A DNA stretch of 64,000 nucleotides, from NCBI RefSeq assembly GCF_021502655.1, contig NZ_JAKFFT010000002.1, positions 372,001-436,000 on the forward strand. The letters run 5' to 3'. The notes under the pieces were generated by a model. The model searched no databases. It was not told the DNA's origin and saw only the letters and a program-made list of their open reading frames with translations. The first letter of the stretch is position 1. Every line of letters starts with the position of its first letter. The stretch comes from Dyadobacter sp. CY347 (GTDB taxonomy: Bacteria; Bacteroidota; Bacteroidia; Cytophagales; Spirosomataceae). The translations under genes and the position numbers were made by a program. Shown here in pieces: positions 34,612 to 43,824 of this stretch.

Positions 34612-35487
34612 ATGTTTTCAGAACGAAAAGTTTTGTTGGTTGTAAATCCCATATCCGGCGATGTGAACAAGGATGTGGTTTTTGAAGAAGTAATTGAAAC
34701 GGCCGCGGCAAAGGGTTATGATTTACGCATTTATACCACAACCGGCGAGCAAGATCTGGAAACGATCAGGGAAATGGTCGTTAACATTCAGCCTGAGCGT
34801 GTGCTGGTTGCAGGTGGTGACGGCACTATTTCGCTGACGGCCGAGGCCGTGCAGGGTTCGGATGTTGTGATGGGCATTATTCCGGTGGGTTCTGCGAATG
34901 GACTGGCGATGGATTTCGGTGTCACCGGCTCTATTGCCGAGGCCGTTGAGGTGGCATTTGGTGAAAATATTGTGGGGATTGATGCGGTGTGTATCAATAA
35001 CGAGATCAGTCTGCATTTGAGTGACATCGGGCTTAATGCATTATTGGTTAAAAATTATGAAAGCAGCGACACGCGCGGGAAATTGGGCTATGCACGTGAA
35101 ATGCTGAAAACATTAAGCGAACATGAAAATTTTCTGGTCAGAATCACTACCGCCGACGAAGTGATTGAAACAGAAGCGCTTATTGTGATCATTGCCAATG
35201 CACAGAAATATGGCACAGGCGTCACCATTAACCCCACCGGAAATATGTCCGACGGTTTTTTTGAGCTTGTTATTGCCAAAAAACTGGATTTCATAGAAAC
35301 GGCAAAAATCCTCGCCGGAAGCACGGACTTTAATCCGGAAATCATGCGCGTCATCTCCGTTGAGCAGGCGACCATCGAATGTCCTGACAAGGAAGCACAT
35401 TTCCAGATTGATGGTGAATACAAAGGAATGGTCAGGAAACTGGAAGCGCACATTTTGAAAGGATACATTAAAGTGGCGATTCCTTAA
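34612..35487 (+). CDS. Diacylglycerol kinase-like lipid kinase (DagK/YegS family)
   Basis: The 291-aa protein has the DAGK catalytic fold: an N-terminal VNPISG motif (11-16) and the ATP-binding GGDGT motif (68-72) followed by a Gly/Pro-rich PVGSANGLA loop (about 91-100). The second beta-rich domain includes NAQKYGTG, SDGFFELVI and QIDGE motifs. Family members phosphorylate diacylglycerol, sphingosine or other lipids using ATP. The ATG at 34612 is chosen because MFSERKVLLVVNP is the family start; an upstream ATG at 34498 would overlap the divergent App1 gene. The pairing with a phosphatidate-phosphatase-like gene makes a lipid-phosphate link plausible. Confidence 0.9.
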   Translation: MFSERKVLLVVNPISGDVNKDVVFEEVIETAAAKGYDLRIYTTTGEQDLETIREMVVNIQPERVLVAGGDGTISLTAEAVQGSDVVMGIIPVGSANGLAMDFGVTGSIAEAVEVAFGENIVGIDAVCINNEISLHLSDIGLNALLVKNYESSDTRGKLGYAREMLKTLSEHENFLVRITTADEVIETEALIVIIANAQKYGTGVTINPTGNMSDGFFELVIAKKLDFIETAKILAGSTDFNPEIMRVISVEQATIECPDKEAHFQIDGEYKGMVRKLEAHILKGYIKVAIP

Positions 35488-35560
35488 TGCCGTTTTAACA
35501 GTAACCCGCGCTATGTTCCCTCTTTTGTAAAAATCTATCCACTCTCTTTCCGCCTGGCTG

Positions 35561-36712
35561 ATGAAAGTTGTTTTAATGTGCCTGTTAAGTGTTTTCTGTA
35601 TGTCTATCACATTGTTTGCGCAGCAAGCCGAGTTGTGCCAGGGCGCTTATTTTACCGAAGCGCAGGGACAGGAGTTTTTGGAAAAACATGCTGTCAAAAC
35701 CAAACTGGAATGGGAAACACGCGCTGCCGCCATCAGAAAGCAGCTTAGGGAAGGAATGGATTTACAAACGATGCCTCCCAAGCCAACCTCCAAGCCCATC
35801 ATTCACAGCAGAAAGGAAATGGATGGTTATTCGATCGAAAATGTTGCTTTTGAAAGCATGCCGGGCATTTATGTGACGGGGAATTTATATAAACCATTAA
35901 AAAAGCAGACGTCTTACGCAGGCATTCTTTGTCCGCACGGGCATGGTGAAAATCCGCACGGCAGGTTTCGGGAACAAACCCAAAAACGCTGTGCAACGCT
36001 CGCACGCATGGGTGCTGTGGTTTTTGTTTTGGATATGGTAGGGCAGGGCGATTCGAAATATTGTGAGCATAAAATGCCGAAAGCGCTCAAATTGCAAACG
36101 ATTAATGCAGTCAGGGCACTGGATTTTTTAATGGCACAACCAGGCATCGACCCGGAAAGAATTGCAGTTACAGGTGAATCGGGTGGGGGAACGCAGACTT
36201 TTCTGCTGGCAGCATTGGATAACCGTGTTAAGGTGACTGCGCCCGTCGTAATGGTTTCAGCTTATTTCTTTGGTGGGTGCGTGTGCGAAAGCGGCCTCCC
36301 AATCCATAAAAAAAGTGATTACCAAACCAATAATGTTGAAATAGCCTCACTAACAGCACCGCGCCCGATGCTCCTTGTATCCGACGGTGGCGACTGGACC
36401 AAAAACACGCCCAATGTCGAATTTCCTTTCATTCAGAACATTTACGCCTTATATGGCAAGAAAGATCTGGTTGAAAATGTGCATTTGCCTGACGAAAAGC
36501 ATGATTATGGCCCTTCAAAAAGGAATGCTATGTACGTATTCATGGCCAAACAGCTTGGGCTCGATCTAAAAGCTGTCACCGATTCGCAAGGTAAAATTGA
36601 CGAAACTCCTTCAAAACTGCTTGAACAAAAAGATCTGGAAGTCTTCAATGCGGCGCATCCACGACCCAAGAATGCAGTGATGGGTGATGAGGCTGTTATG
36701 AAATTGCTGTAA
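35561..36712 (+). CDS. Exported alpha/beta hydrolase, acetyl-xylan-esterase-like
   Basis: The 383-aa protein has a signal peptide (about 1-20, cleaved after LFAQ) and an alpha/beta-hydrolase fold. The nucleophile is Ser207 in GESGGG, the oxyanion region is the CPHGHG turn (about 124-129) and the catalytic His is probably His314 in DEKHDYG. A Cys pair (FGGCVCESG) near 240 may form a disulfide. Relatives are annotated as acetyl-xylan esterases or dienelactone hydrolase-like proteins of carbohydrate metabolism. It is 13 bp upstream of the GntP permease gene and the two likely form an operon. The exact ester is not known. Confidence 0.75.
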   Translation: MKVVLMCLLSVFCMSITLFAQQAELCQGAYFTEAQGQEFLEKHAVKTKLEWETRAAAIRKQLREGMDLQTMPPKPTSKPIIHSRKEMDGYSIENVAFESMPGIYVTGNLYKPLKKQTSYAGILCPHGHGENPHGRFREQTQKRCATLARMGAVVFVLDMVGQGDSKYCEHKMPKALKLQTINAVRALDFLMAQPGIDPERIAVTGESGGGTQTFLLAALDNRVKVTAPVVMVSAYFFGGCVCESGLPIHKKSDYQTNNVEIASLTAPRPMLLVSDGGDWTKNTPNVEFPFIQNIYALYGKKDLVENVHLPDEKHDYGPSKRNAMYVFMAKQLGLDLKAVTDSQGKIDETPSKLLEQKDLEVFNAAHPRPKNAVMGDEAVMKLL

Positions 36713-36725
36713 AACCAGACATCCG

Positions 36726-38060
36726 ATGATCATATTCATTGTTCTTGCAGCCGTTGTTTTCATTGTATTGAGTTCTACAGTGCTTAAAATGCATCCGCTG
36801 GTGGGCTTGCTTTTGGCAGCGATAGGCGTTGGCGTTTTTGCAGGCCTGCCCATTGATAAACTCGCTGAAACGATCGGCAAAGGTTTCGGGGAATTAATGT
36901 CGAAAATCGGGTTAATGGTCATTTTGGGCTGTGTGATCGGTGCCATTTTGGATAAATCCGGTGCTGCGATCAAGGTGGCGGATGTGATATTAAAATTGTT
37001 CGGTGAAAAACGCCCGGCTTTTGCAATGGCAGTAATCGGCGGCATTGTCGGAATTCCGGTTTTTTGCGATTCGGGATTTATTATTCTGCACAAGCTGAAT
37101 CAGATCGTTGCAAAACGAACCGGAAAACCATTGGGAACCATTGCATTATCCTTATCAGGTGGACTTTTCGCCACGCATACATTGGTTCCGCCAACACCCG
37201 GACCATTATCCGCAGCAGGAAACCTGGGCATTGCAGATTCTGTGGGGTTGGTCATTTTAATAGGCTTGATCGTCTCCATACCAAGTCTTTTCCTCTCAAC
37301 CTGGTTTGCCGAAAAGTTTGCAAGAAATGTGGCGATTACTGAAAACTCAACCGTCGAGCCGCCAGTGATCATTCACGAAAGCAGATTGCCACCCGCCTGG
37401 AAAGCATTCATGCCGATCCTTTTGCCCATAATCCTCATTACGCTGGCATCATTTGCAAGGATTCTGAACTTCCCGGAAATCTGGACAAAATGGCTGGGGT
37501 TTTTCGGAAGTCCGTTGATATCATTTCTCCTGGCCATCTTTTTCAGCTATTCCCTTTTCCCCGAATATGCAGCAGAAAGAATGATGGCATGCTTCAAAAG
37601 TGGCATCGAACATTGTGGGACAACATTGGTGCTGGTAGGAGCCGGAGGCGCTTTCGGCGCTATTCTGAAAGAAACAACATTAAAAGACATGGTCAGCGAA
37701 TGGCTCCTGCACAACGAAATGTCCGGTGCGTATTTACTTTTCATCGCCTTCCTGATCGCCGCATTCTTCAAAACAGCACAAGGCTCAACTACATCTGCGA
37801 TGGTGCTCACAACCAGCATTCTGGCGCCGTTACTAGCATCACTAGGCTTCATCACACCCATCCAAATCACATTAGTAGTCATGGCAGTGGGGAGCGGCGC
37901 CATGATCGTTTCGCACACGAATGATGCCTGGTTCTGGGTCGTATCGCAGTTTACGGGGATTTCAGCAAGGGATACTTATCGGACGCACACGATTTTGACG
38001 GGGTTGCAGGGGGTGGTAAGTTTTGGAGTGGTGATGTTGTTGTGGGTGTTGTTGGGCTAG
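36726..38060 (+). CDS. GntP-family gluconate:proton symporter
   Basis: The 444-aa inner-membrane protein has 12-14 hydrophobic helices and the family's long conserved loops: KIGLMVILGCVIGAILDKSG (about 58-77), GIPVFCDSGFI, HTLVPPTPGPL and, near the C-terminus, FKTAQGSTTSAM and SHTNDAWFWVVSQF. GntP permeases import gluconate and related sugar acids with protons. The gene lies 13 bp behind an exported hydrolase, so an esterase or lactonase product could be its substrate. No kinase or dehydratase for a sugar acid is next to it, so the substrate remains open. Confidence 0.92.
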   Translation: MIIFIVLAAVVFIVLSSTVLKMHPLVGLLLAAIGVGVFAGLPIDKLAETIGKGFGELMSKIGLMVILGCVIGAILDKSGAAIKVADVILKLFGEKRPAFAMAVIGGIVGIPVFCDSGFIILHKLNQIVAKRTGKPLGTIALSLSGGLFATHTLVPPTPGPLSAAGNLGIADSVGLVILIGLIVSIPSLFLSTWFAEKFARNVAITENSTVEPPVIIHESRLPPAWKAFMPILLPIILITLASFARILNFPEIWTKWLGFFGSPLISFLLAIFFSYSLFPEYAAERMMACFKSGIEHCGTTLVLVGAGGAFGAILKETTLKDMVSEWLLHNEMSGAYLLFIAFLIAAFFKTAQGSTTSAMVLTTSILAPLLASLGFITPIQITLVVMAVGSGAMIVSHTNDAWFWVVSQFTGISARDTYRTHTILTGLQGVVSFGVVMLLWVLLG

Positions 38061-38067
38061 GCCAAAA

Positions 38068-38231
38068 CGCCTGTCACCCTGAGCGGACCGGGCCGCCGGG
38101 CGGTCGAAGGGCGTTACTCCTAGGTGATAACGCCCCTTCGACTACGCTCAGGGTGACAAGGGAGGTGGAGCGTTACTACCTAGGTGATAGCGCCCCCCTT
38201 CGGCCGCCCGGTACGCTCAGGGTGACAGGCG
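38068..38231. repeat. Composite REP-like inverted repeat element (copy 2)
   Basis: It lies between convergent gntP-type and sucC genes. It has the same arm sequence as the copy at 25711, three arms and two loops. A left arm (38068-38112) has a 17-nt GC-rich insertion after GAGCG. A canonical right arm lies at about 38129-38158. A second loop leads to a right arm (38188-38231) that carries a shorter matching GC-rich insertion. Both loops carry CCTAGG. The outer ends (38068-38085 and 38214-38231) are perfectly complementary, so the whole block can fold on itself. Confidence 0.8.
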
Positions 38232-38237
38232 TATAAA

Positions 38238-38265
38238 AAAAGGAAGCCCGGTAAGGCTTCCTTTT
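38238..38265. terminator. Terminator between the repeat element and sucC
   Basis: An 11-bp perfect stem AAAAGGAAGCC / GGCTTCCTTTT with a CGGTAA loop. The A-run before it and T-rich tail after it allow action on both strands; it ends sucC transcription, and gntP read-through. Confidence 0.9.
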
Positions 38266-38287
38266 GCAATTTTATTTTACAGTCTTC

Positions 38288-39511
38288 TTAAACCCCCAGC
38301 TCAGCCAGAACCTCAGAAACCTTAGCAGCAGCTTCTTTAAACTCAATCGCCGAAGAAACTTTCAAGCCAGACTCATTAATGATTCTTGCTCCTTCTTCTG
38401 CATTCGTTCCTTGCAGACGAACAATGATAGGAACTGGAATTTCTCCGATTGCTTTGTAAGCTTCCACAACCCCAGCTGCAACGCGGTCGCAACGAACGAT
38501 TCCGCCGAAGATATTGATCAGGATTGCCTTTACATTAGGGTCTTTCAGAATGATACGGAAACCTGCTTCTACGGTGCGTGCGTTTGCGCCACCCCCAACA
38601 TCCAGGAAGTTAGCCGGCTCGCCGCCTGAAAGCTTGATAAGGTCCATCGTAGCCATAGCAAGACCAGCACCATTCACCATGCAACCTACGTTTCCGTCCA
38701 GTTTTACATAGTTCAGGTTATTTGCGCCTGCTTCAACTTCCAAAGGATCCTCTTCGTTCGTATCACGCATTTCTGCCAGTTCTGGGTGACGGTATAATGC
38801 ATTGTCATCCAAGTCAACTTTCGCGTCAACGGCAAGAATTTTATTGTCAGATGTTTTTAAAACCGGATTGATTTCGAACATCGCTGAATCACTCTCAATG
38901 TATGCTTTGTAAAGAGAAGTGATGAATTTCACCATTTCTTTGAACGCATCACCTTCAAGGCCCAAAGCAAAAGCAACTTTACGCGCCTGGAATGGCTGCA
39001 AGCCTACTTTTGGATCAATCCACTCTTTCATGATCTTCTCAGGCGTGTGCTCTGCCACTTCTTCAATGTCCATACCGCCTTCGGTGCTGGCCATGATCAC
39101 ATTACAGTTTCTGCCACGGTCAAGGAGGATCGAAAGATAATATTCTTTCGGCTCGCTTGGTCCTGGATAATACACGTCTTCGGCAATAAGCACTTTGTTA
39201 ACACGCTTTCCATCAGGACCAGTCTGGTGTGTAACCAGCACTTTTCCCAAAATGTTATTGGATATGGTGCGTACATCTTCAACAGATTTCGCAAGGGCAA
39301 CGCCACGTTGTTCTGTTCCAACGATGCGGCCTTTTCCACGACCACCTGCGTGGATCTGGGATTTTACTACATACCATTTGGTACCAGTCTGCTGGCTAAG
39401 CTCACGCGCAACTTCAACTGCCTTGTCCGGAGTGTCGGCTACGAGCCCTTCCTGAATACGCACACCGTATTTTTTAAGAACGCTTTTGCCTTGATATTCG
39501 TGAATATTCAT
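38288..39511 (-). CDS. sucC: Succinyl-CoA synthetase beta subunit
   Basis: The 407-aa ATP-grasp protein is the nucleotide-binding half of succinyl-CoA synthetase in the TCA cycle. It starts with the family [17 protein letters not shown] and has the [12 protein letters not shown] loop, the NP-containing MFEINPVL strand and the CoA-side [16 protein letters not shown] segment. It is slightly longer than the E. coli protein (388 aa). The alpha subunit (sucD) is not in the window, so the complex is encoded at two loci. Its start is 88 bp from the divergent lolD gene. Confidence 0.95.
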   Translation of the reverse strand: MNIHEYQGKSVLKKYGVRIQEGLVADTPDKAVEVARELSQQTGTKWYVVKSQIHAGGRGKGRIVGTEQRGVALAKSVEDVRTISNNILGKVLVTHQTGPDGKRVNKVLIAEDVYYPGPSEPKEYYLSILLDRGRNCNVIMASTEGGMDIEEVAEHTPEKIMKEWIDPKVGLQPFQARKVAFALGLEGDAFKEMVKFITSLYKAYIESDSAMFEINPVLKTSDNKILAVDAKVDLDDNALYRHPELAEMRDTNEEDPLEVEAGANNLNYVKLDGNVGCMVNGAGLAMATMDLIKLSGGEPANFLDVGGGANARTVEAGFRIILKDPNVKAILINIFGGIVRCDRVAAGVVEAYKAIGEIPVPIIVRLQGTNAEEGARIINESGLKVSSAIEFKEAAAKVSEVLAELGV

Positions 39512-39599
39512 GAGTATAAAAGTAAATTGGTATTTTCACGGCAAATTAAGGAATTAATCAAAACGGGCGTAGGTTTCAGTCCAATTATCTTTCTTCGAT

Positions 39600-40262
39600 A
39601 TGAATTTACTGCGGGCGAGCGGGATCAGGCGCACATATGGTTCTTTACAAGTGTTGAAGGGGATTGATCTGGAAGTGGAGCAGGGTGAGGTTGTTGCGAT
39701 TGTAGGCCCTTCCGGTGCAGGAAAAAGCACGTTTCTTCATATTTTAGGCACATTAGACAGGCCGGAGCAAGGGCAGGTTTTCATCGAGGATGTCAATGTT
39801 TTTACGCAAAAAGAAAAGGACCTGGCCCGTTTCCGCAACGAGAAAATAGGCTTCATTTTTCAATTCCATAACCTGCTTGCGGAGTTTACTGCATTGGAAA
39901 ATGCCTGTATGCCCGGTTATATCAATGGCACAATGAATGAGAAGGACATTCTGGACAGGGGAAAAGAATTGCTGGATATGCTTGGATTAAAAGACAGGGC
40001 GAATCACTTGCCCTCGCAGCTTTCGGGTGGTGAACAGCAGCGTGTTGCCGTCGCAAGGGCACTTTTGAACAAGCCGTCTATTGTGCTCGCCGATGAACCA
40101 AGTGGTAACCTGGATTCACATAATGCATTGGAATTGCATCAGTTGTTTTTCAAGCTGCGGGATGAGTTTGGGCAGACATTTGTCATTGTCACGCATAATG
40201 AGGATTTGGCAGCAATGGCGGATCGGAGATTAGTGATGCAAGACGGCTTTATGCAATCCTGA
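39600..40262 (+). CDS. lolD: LolD-type ABC transporter ATPase (lipoprotein release)
   Basis: The 220-aa ATPase has Walker A GPSGAGKS (36-43), signature LSGGEQQR, Walker B VLADEP and the H-loop VTHNED. The wording closely fits LolD/MacB-group ATPases, which power release of lipoproteins from the inner membrane (LolCDE) or similar mechanotransmission exporters. No LolC/E permease gene is next to it, so it must pair with one encoded elsewhere. A gene this size with [15 protein letters not shown] is typical of LolD rather than FtsE. A bidirectional terminator follows. Confidence 0.87.
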   Translation: MNLLRASGIRRTYGSLQVLKGIDLEVEQGEVVAIVGPSGAGKSTFLHILGTLDRPEQGQVFIEDVNVFTQKEKDLARFRNEKIGFIFQFHNLLAEFTALENACMPGYINGTMNEKDILDRGKELLDMLGLKDRANHLPSQLSGGEQQRVAVARALLNKPSIVLADEPSGNLDSHNALELHQLFFKLRDEFGQTFVIVTHNEDLAAMADRRLVMQDGFMQS

Positions 40263-40287
40263 TCTTAGCATTAAATTTTGCAAAAAT

Positions 40288-40317
40288 AAAAGCCGCCCAG
40301 TTTCCTGAGCGGCTTTT
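40288..40317. terminator. Bidirectional terminator between lolD and groEL
   Basis: A 13-bp stem with one mismatch (AAAAGCCGCCCAG against CTGAGCGGCTTTT) and a TTTC loop between the stops of convergent lolD and groEL. Confidence 0.92.
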
Positions 40318-40341
40318 ACTATATATCCGAAAGGGGATGAA

Positions 40342-41973
40342 TTACATCATTCCGCCCATTCCGCCGCCGTGGCTGTGACCGCCACCTGCAGGAGCTTCTT
40401 CTGGCTCGTCAGCGATTACACATTCTGTTGTCAACAACAGACCTGCGATCGATGCTGCGTTTTCAAGCGCAAGACGGGATACTTTTTTCGGGTCAATGAT
40501 ACCAGCTTCCAAAAGGTCTGTGTAAACATTGTCCTTCGCGTTGTAACCGTAAGCGCCAGTTCCTTCTTTCACTTTCGCAACAACTACTGAAGGCTCCTGG
40601 CCTGAGTTAGAAACGATTGTTCTCAAAGGAGCTTCCAAAGCCACGCGGATGATATTGATACCCGTTGTTTCGTCTTCGTTGTTTCCAGTGAAGCCTTCCA
40701 AAGCAGCAGTTGCACGAATGTAAGCAACACCACCACCAGCTACGATACCTTCTTCAACAGCTGCACGAGTTGCGTGCAATGCATCGTCAACACGGTCTTT
40801 TTTCTCTTTCATTTCAACCTCAGTTGCAGCTCCGATGTAAAGGATAGCTACACCACCTGACAATTTAGCAAGGCGTTCCTGAAGTTTTTCGCGATCGTAA
40901 TCAGAAGTTGTATTTTCGATCTGCGCTTTGATCTGGTTTACACGGCCCTGAATGTCTTCAGAGTTACCTGCACCATTTACCAAAGTTGTGTTGTCTTTGT
41001 CGATAATTGCTTTTTCGCAAGATCCAAGATATTCCAAAGTTGCGTTTTCCAATTTGAAACCACGCTCTTCAGAGATAACTGTTCCGCCAGTGATGATCGC
41101 GATGTCTTCAAGCATTGCTTTACGACGGTCACCAAAACCAGGAGCTTTTACAGCAGCCACTTTCAAGGCGCCACGGATTTTGTTTACTACCAATGTAGCA
41201 AGTGCTTCTCCGTCAACATCTTCTGCTAAAATAAGCAAAGGACGACCCGTTTGAGCAACTGCTTCAAGAACTGGAAGCAATTCTTTCATTGAAGAAACTT
41301 TCTTCTCAGAAATCAAGATATATGGACGCTCAAGATCAGCTTCCATTTTCTCAGTATTTGTTACAAAATATGGAGACAGGTAACCACGGTCAAACTGCAT
41401 ACCTTCCACAGTTTTAACTTCTGTTTCCGTTCCGCGTGCTTCTTCAACAGTGATAACACCTTCTTTTCCTACTTTTTCCATCGCCTCAGCAATCATCTGA
41501 CCGATTTCTTCGTCATGGTTAGCAGAGATTGTTGCAACCTGAGCGATTTCTTTTGAAGTAGAAATTACTTTTTTCTGTGCTTCAAGGTTTTTAGTGATGA
41601 CAGCAACGGCTTTGTCGATACCACGTTTCAAATCCATTGGATTTGCACCAGCAGCTACGTTTTTAACACCGATTGAGTAAATAGCCTGAGCCAAAACAGT
41701 TGCAGTTGTTGTACCATCACCTGCAGAATCAGCAGTTTTAGAAGCAACTTCTTTCACCAACTGAGCACCCATGTTTTCGATAGGGTCTTTCAGATCGATT
41801 TCTTTTGCAACCGTCACACCATCTTTTGTGATGCTAGGCGATCCGAATTTTTTATCGATAACTACGTTACGACCACGTGGCCCTAATGTTACTTTAACGG
41901 CGTCAGCCAATGTATCAACACCGCGCTTAATTTTATCACGAGCTTCGGTATCGAAGAATATTTTCTTAGACAT
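40342..41973 (-). CDS. groL: Chaperonin GroEL (Hsp60)
   Basis: The 543-aa ATP-driven folding chaperone forms the double ring that works with GroES. The family landmarks are present: [18 protein letters not shown] near the N-terminus, the [10 protein letters not shown] nucleotide loop, and the GGM-rich tail (GGGMGGMM) with a His-containing insertion. Normal length. It follows groES in the same operon with a 56-bp gap and is closed by the terminator at 40288. Confidence 0.98.
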   Translation of the reverse strand: MSKKIFFDTEARDKIKRGVDTLADAVKVTLGPRGRNVVIDKKFGSPSITKDGVTVAKEIDLKDPIENMGAQLVKEVASKTADSAGDGTTTATVLAQAIYSIGVKNVAAGANPMDLKRGIDKAVAVITKNLEAQKKVISTSKEIAQVATISANHDEEIGQMIAEAMEKVGKEGVITVEEARGTETEVKTVEGMQFDRGYLSPYFVTNTEKMEADLERPYILISEKKVSSMKELLPVLEAVAQTGRPLLILAEDVDGEALATLVVNKIRGALKVAAVKAPGFGDRRKAMLEDIAIITGGTVISEERGFKLENATLEYLGSCEKAIIDKDNTTLVNGAGNSEDIQGRVNQIKAQIENTTSDYDREKLQERLAKLSGGVAILYIGAATEVEMKEKKDRVDDALHATRAAVEEGIVAGGGVAYIRATAALEGFTGNNEDETTGINIIRVALEAPLRTIVSNSGQEPSVVVAKVKEGTGAYGYNAKDNVYTDLLEAGIIDPKKVSRLALENAASIAGLLLTTECVIADEPEEAPAGGGHSHGGGMGGMM

Positions 41974-42029
41974 ACTAATTAATCGTTTTGATTTTCTTGA
42001 TTGAAATTATTTATTGGAATTAATGACAA

Positions 42030-42326
42030 TTAAGCAATGATAGCATAAATGTCAGACTCACGCATGATCAGCACATCTTTGCCTTCATACGCCAATTCAG
42101 TCCCTGAATATTTTCCGTATAATACGGTGTCACCTACCTTAACGGTCATCGGCTCGTCTTTTTTACCCGGGCCTACTGCTACTACAGTTCCACGTTGAGG
42201 TTTTTCCTTTGCAGTATCAGGGATAATGATACCAAATGCTGTTTTTTCTTCGGCTGGGGCTGGTTCTACAAGAACACGATCAGCCAGAGGTTGTACGTTC
42301 ACTTGTATTTCTGCTAAAGTTGACAT
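42030..42326 (-). CDS. groS: Co-chaperonin GroES (Hsp10)
   Basis: The 98-aa lid of the GroEL chamber. It has the mobile loop ([18 protein letters not shown]), the VVAVGPGKK strand and the [14 protein letters not shown] segment. First gene of the groESL operon. The leader holds a sigma-54-type promoter candidate at 42381-42397 and no CIRCE element. Confidence 0.97.
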   Translation of the reverse strand: MSTLAEIQVNVQPLADRVLVEPAPAEEKTAFGIIIPDTAKEKPQRGTVVAVGPGKKDEPMTVKVGDTVLYGKYSGTELAYEGKDVLIMRESDIYAIIA

Positions 42327-42380
42327 AAATATTAAACGTTTGTTTTTTGATTGTCAGTAATAGATTTGACTGAAACAAGT

Positions 42381-42397
42381 AAGCACAATCTATGCCA
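42381..42397 (-). promoter_or_regulatory. Candidate sigma-54 (-24/-12) promoter for groESL
   Basis: On the minus strand this reads TGGCATAGATTGTGCTT: a TGGCA -24 element and a TGCT -12 element with the exact GG-to-GC spacing used by sigma-54. It predicts a start near 42371 and a leader of about 45 nt. Two TGTCA motifs lie upstream (42410-42414 and 42431-42435), as might bind an activator. rpoN and two sigma-54 activators are in the window. Confidence 0.55.
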
Positions 42398-42556
42398 GCA
42401 AGTTCTGGCTGACATTTTTTCCGGCAAGTGTGACAAATTTGTACCTAACCCTGCCGTTATATAATTATTAGAAGCAATTATATTGTCATGTTCGGCATAG
42501 GAATTGTTTAGCGAATGGAAATGCTTACATTTTATCGGCACCAAATTTAGAATCCC

Positions 42557-43264
42557 ATGACAAACCTCCAAAAAAACTGGTTAACAGAAGGAATTTTCGA
42601 TTTTGAGTACAAAAAATATGTCTTGCAAGCCTATTTACAGCACATTGACAGCCAGTTCACACTCAATAAGCTTCACCCGCATCTGCCAGATCTGCAATTC
42701 CATTTCGATTCCTGCATTCATATCCGCGCCACCAAAAGCGAGATCAAAACCTCTTTTCCGAAAAATGTCACAGGGGTGAACTTGAAGACATGGAAGCTGG
42801 AATACGAAGAAACGCATCACGACGATCCTTATCTGGAAGAACTGAATTATATCCTGGATTTTGCCATTCCACGTTTTTCACGCGCTTTGGAGCACGGTGC
42901 CGAGCGTTTCAGTGAAGTGGGGGAGAACATTAAAATATCGCCTGTGGGCATTGTGCCGCTAAGGCTGGAAGAAGGTTATCTGCTTTTTTTACACACATTC
43001 CAACCGCTGGTCAGTGTGTTTGAATATCAGCTGGCGCTCTATAATGAAATGAGGGAACGCTATTTAAAAACGACTTTCGTGGATACGGTCCGGATTGGGT
43101 TGGGAAATACGGTTTCGCAGATCAAAGTTGATCTTACCAGAAAGAACAAATCCCTGCCTAATCCTGCTACTTATATTGTTGAATCAAAATACGATTATCC
43201 CTTGCATGAGGCGCTTTTGCCTGTTGCCAAGAAGCTGATTTTAAAGCAAATGAACATTGCTTAA
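42557..43264 (+). CDS. Conserved-looking protein of unknown function
   Basis: I do not recognise the family with certainty. The 235-aa protein has no signal peptide or membrane helix, so it is cytoplasmic. It is acidic/aromatic with mixed alpha/beta character and a notable EETHHDDPYLEELN stretch (about 82-95). It ends with a helix rich in Leu/Lys. It is divergent from groES (230 bp apart) and closed by a terminator. Proteins of this kind occur in Bacteroidetes without a known role, as far as I can tell from memory. Confidence 0.65.
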   Translation: MTNLQKNWLTEGIFDFEYKKYVLQAYLQHIDSQFTLNKLHPHLPDLQFHFDSCIHIRATKSEIKTSFPKNVTGVNLKTWKLEYEETHHDDPYLEELNYILDFAIPRFSRALEHGAERFSEVGENIKISPVGIVPLRLEEGYLLFLHTFQPLVSVFEYQLALYNEMRERYLKTTFVDTVRIGLGNTVSQIKVDLTRKNKSLPNPATYIVESKYDYPLHEALLPVAKKLILKQMNIA

Positions 43265-43282
43265 TTGAACTTGTCCGAACAC

Positions 43283-43318
43283 AAAAAAGGCTCAAGATGC
43301 AAATCATGAGCCTTTTTT
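43283..43318. terminator. Bidirectional terminator between 235-aa gene and secG
   Basis: A 12-bp perfect stem AAAAAAGGCTCA / TGAGCCTTTTTT with a 12-nt loop. Convergent genes lie on both sides (stops at 43264 and 43334). Confidence 0.93.
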
Positions 43319-43333
43319 AATGTCTTAAATATT

Positions 43334-43732
43334 TTATTTCGAGCTGTCCGCTGGTGCTGCTGGTGTAGCAGCAGGCGTCGTTGCTTCGCTTCCCGCAGGA
43401 GCCGCCGCTCCGGGCGCTGGTGCCGGTGCAATGTTTCCGCCAGGGATTACAGTATTTTGAGCTTTATCGACATTGACACTGTTGATGCCGCCAGTTTGTG
43501 CGGTTCCGCCAACGATAATGTATGAAGCCAGGGAAATCAGAATAACAGCGCCTGCAAGTCCCCAGGTGATTTGTTCCAATAAATCGGTTGTCTTTTTAAC
43601 ACCAAACATTTGGGTAGTTCCTGCTCCGCTAAACTCGCTGGAAAGTCCTCCTCCTTTTGAATTTTGTACCAAAACAACCAGGATCAACAGAACAGCGATG
43701 ATCGCAACTAAGATAATTAAACCCAAATACAT
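43334..43732 (-). CDS. secG: Preprotein translocase subunit SecG
   Basis: The 132-aa inner-membrane protein is an auxiliary part of the SecYEG channel. Two membrane helices (about 3-22 and 55-76) flank the conserved loop QNSKGGGLSSEF...TQMFGVKK. Its C-terminus is an Ala/Pro-rich tail (about 95-132) that is low-complexity, as in other Bacteroidetes SecG. It is the last gene of the miaB operon. Confidence 0.93.
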   Translation of the reverse strand: MYLGLIILVAIIAVLLILVVLVQNSKGGGLSSEFSGAGTTQMFGVKKTTDLLEQITWGLAGAVILISLASYIIVGGTAQTGGINSVNVDKAQNTVIPGGNIAPAPAPGAAAPAGSEATTPAATPAAPADSSK

Positions 43733-43824
43733 GCTTTATAAATATTAATAATGATAAATGACAAATTGATAATGAGCGAATTATTAATGACTGAATGAGT
43801 GAATATTTTTGTTACGCCCAATTT

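Noticed and set aside
38042..38236. 64-aa reading frame through the composite repeat
   Set aside because: It is a translation of the repeat arms, starts inside the GntP gene, and has no gene-like features.
42327..42420. CIRCE (HrcA) operator upstream of groES
   Set aside because: No TTAGCACTC-N9-GAGTGCTAA-like pair is found in the leader.
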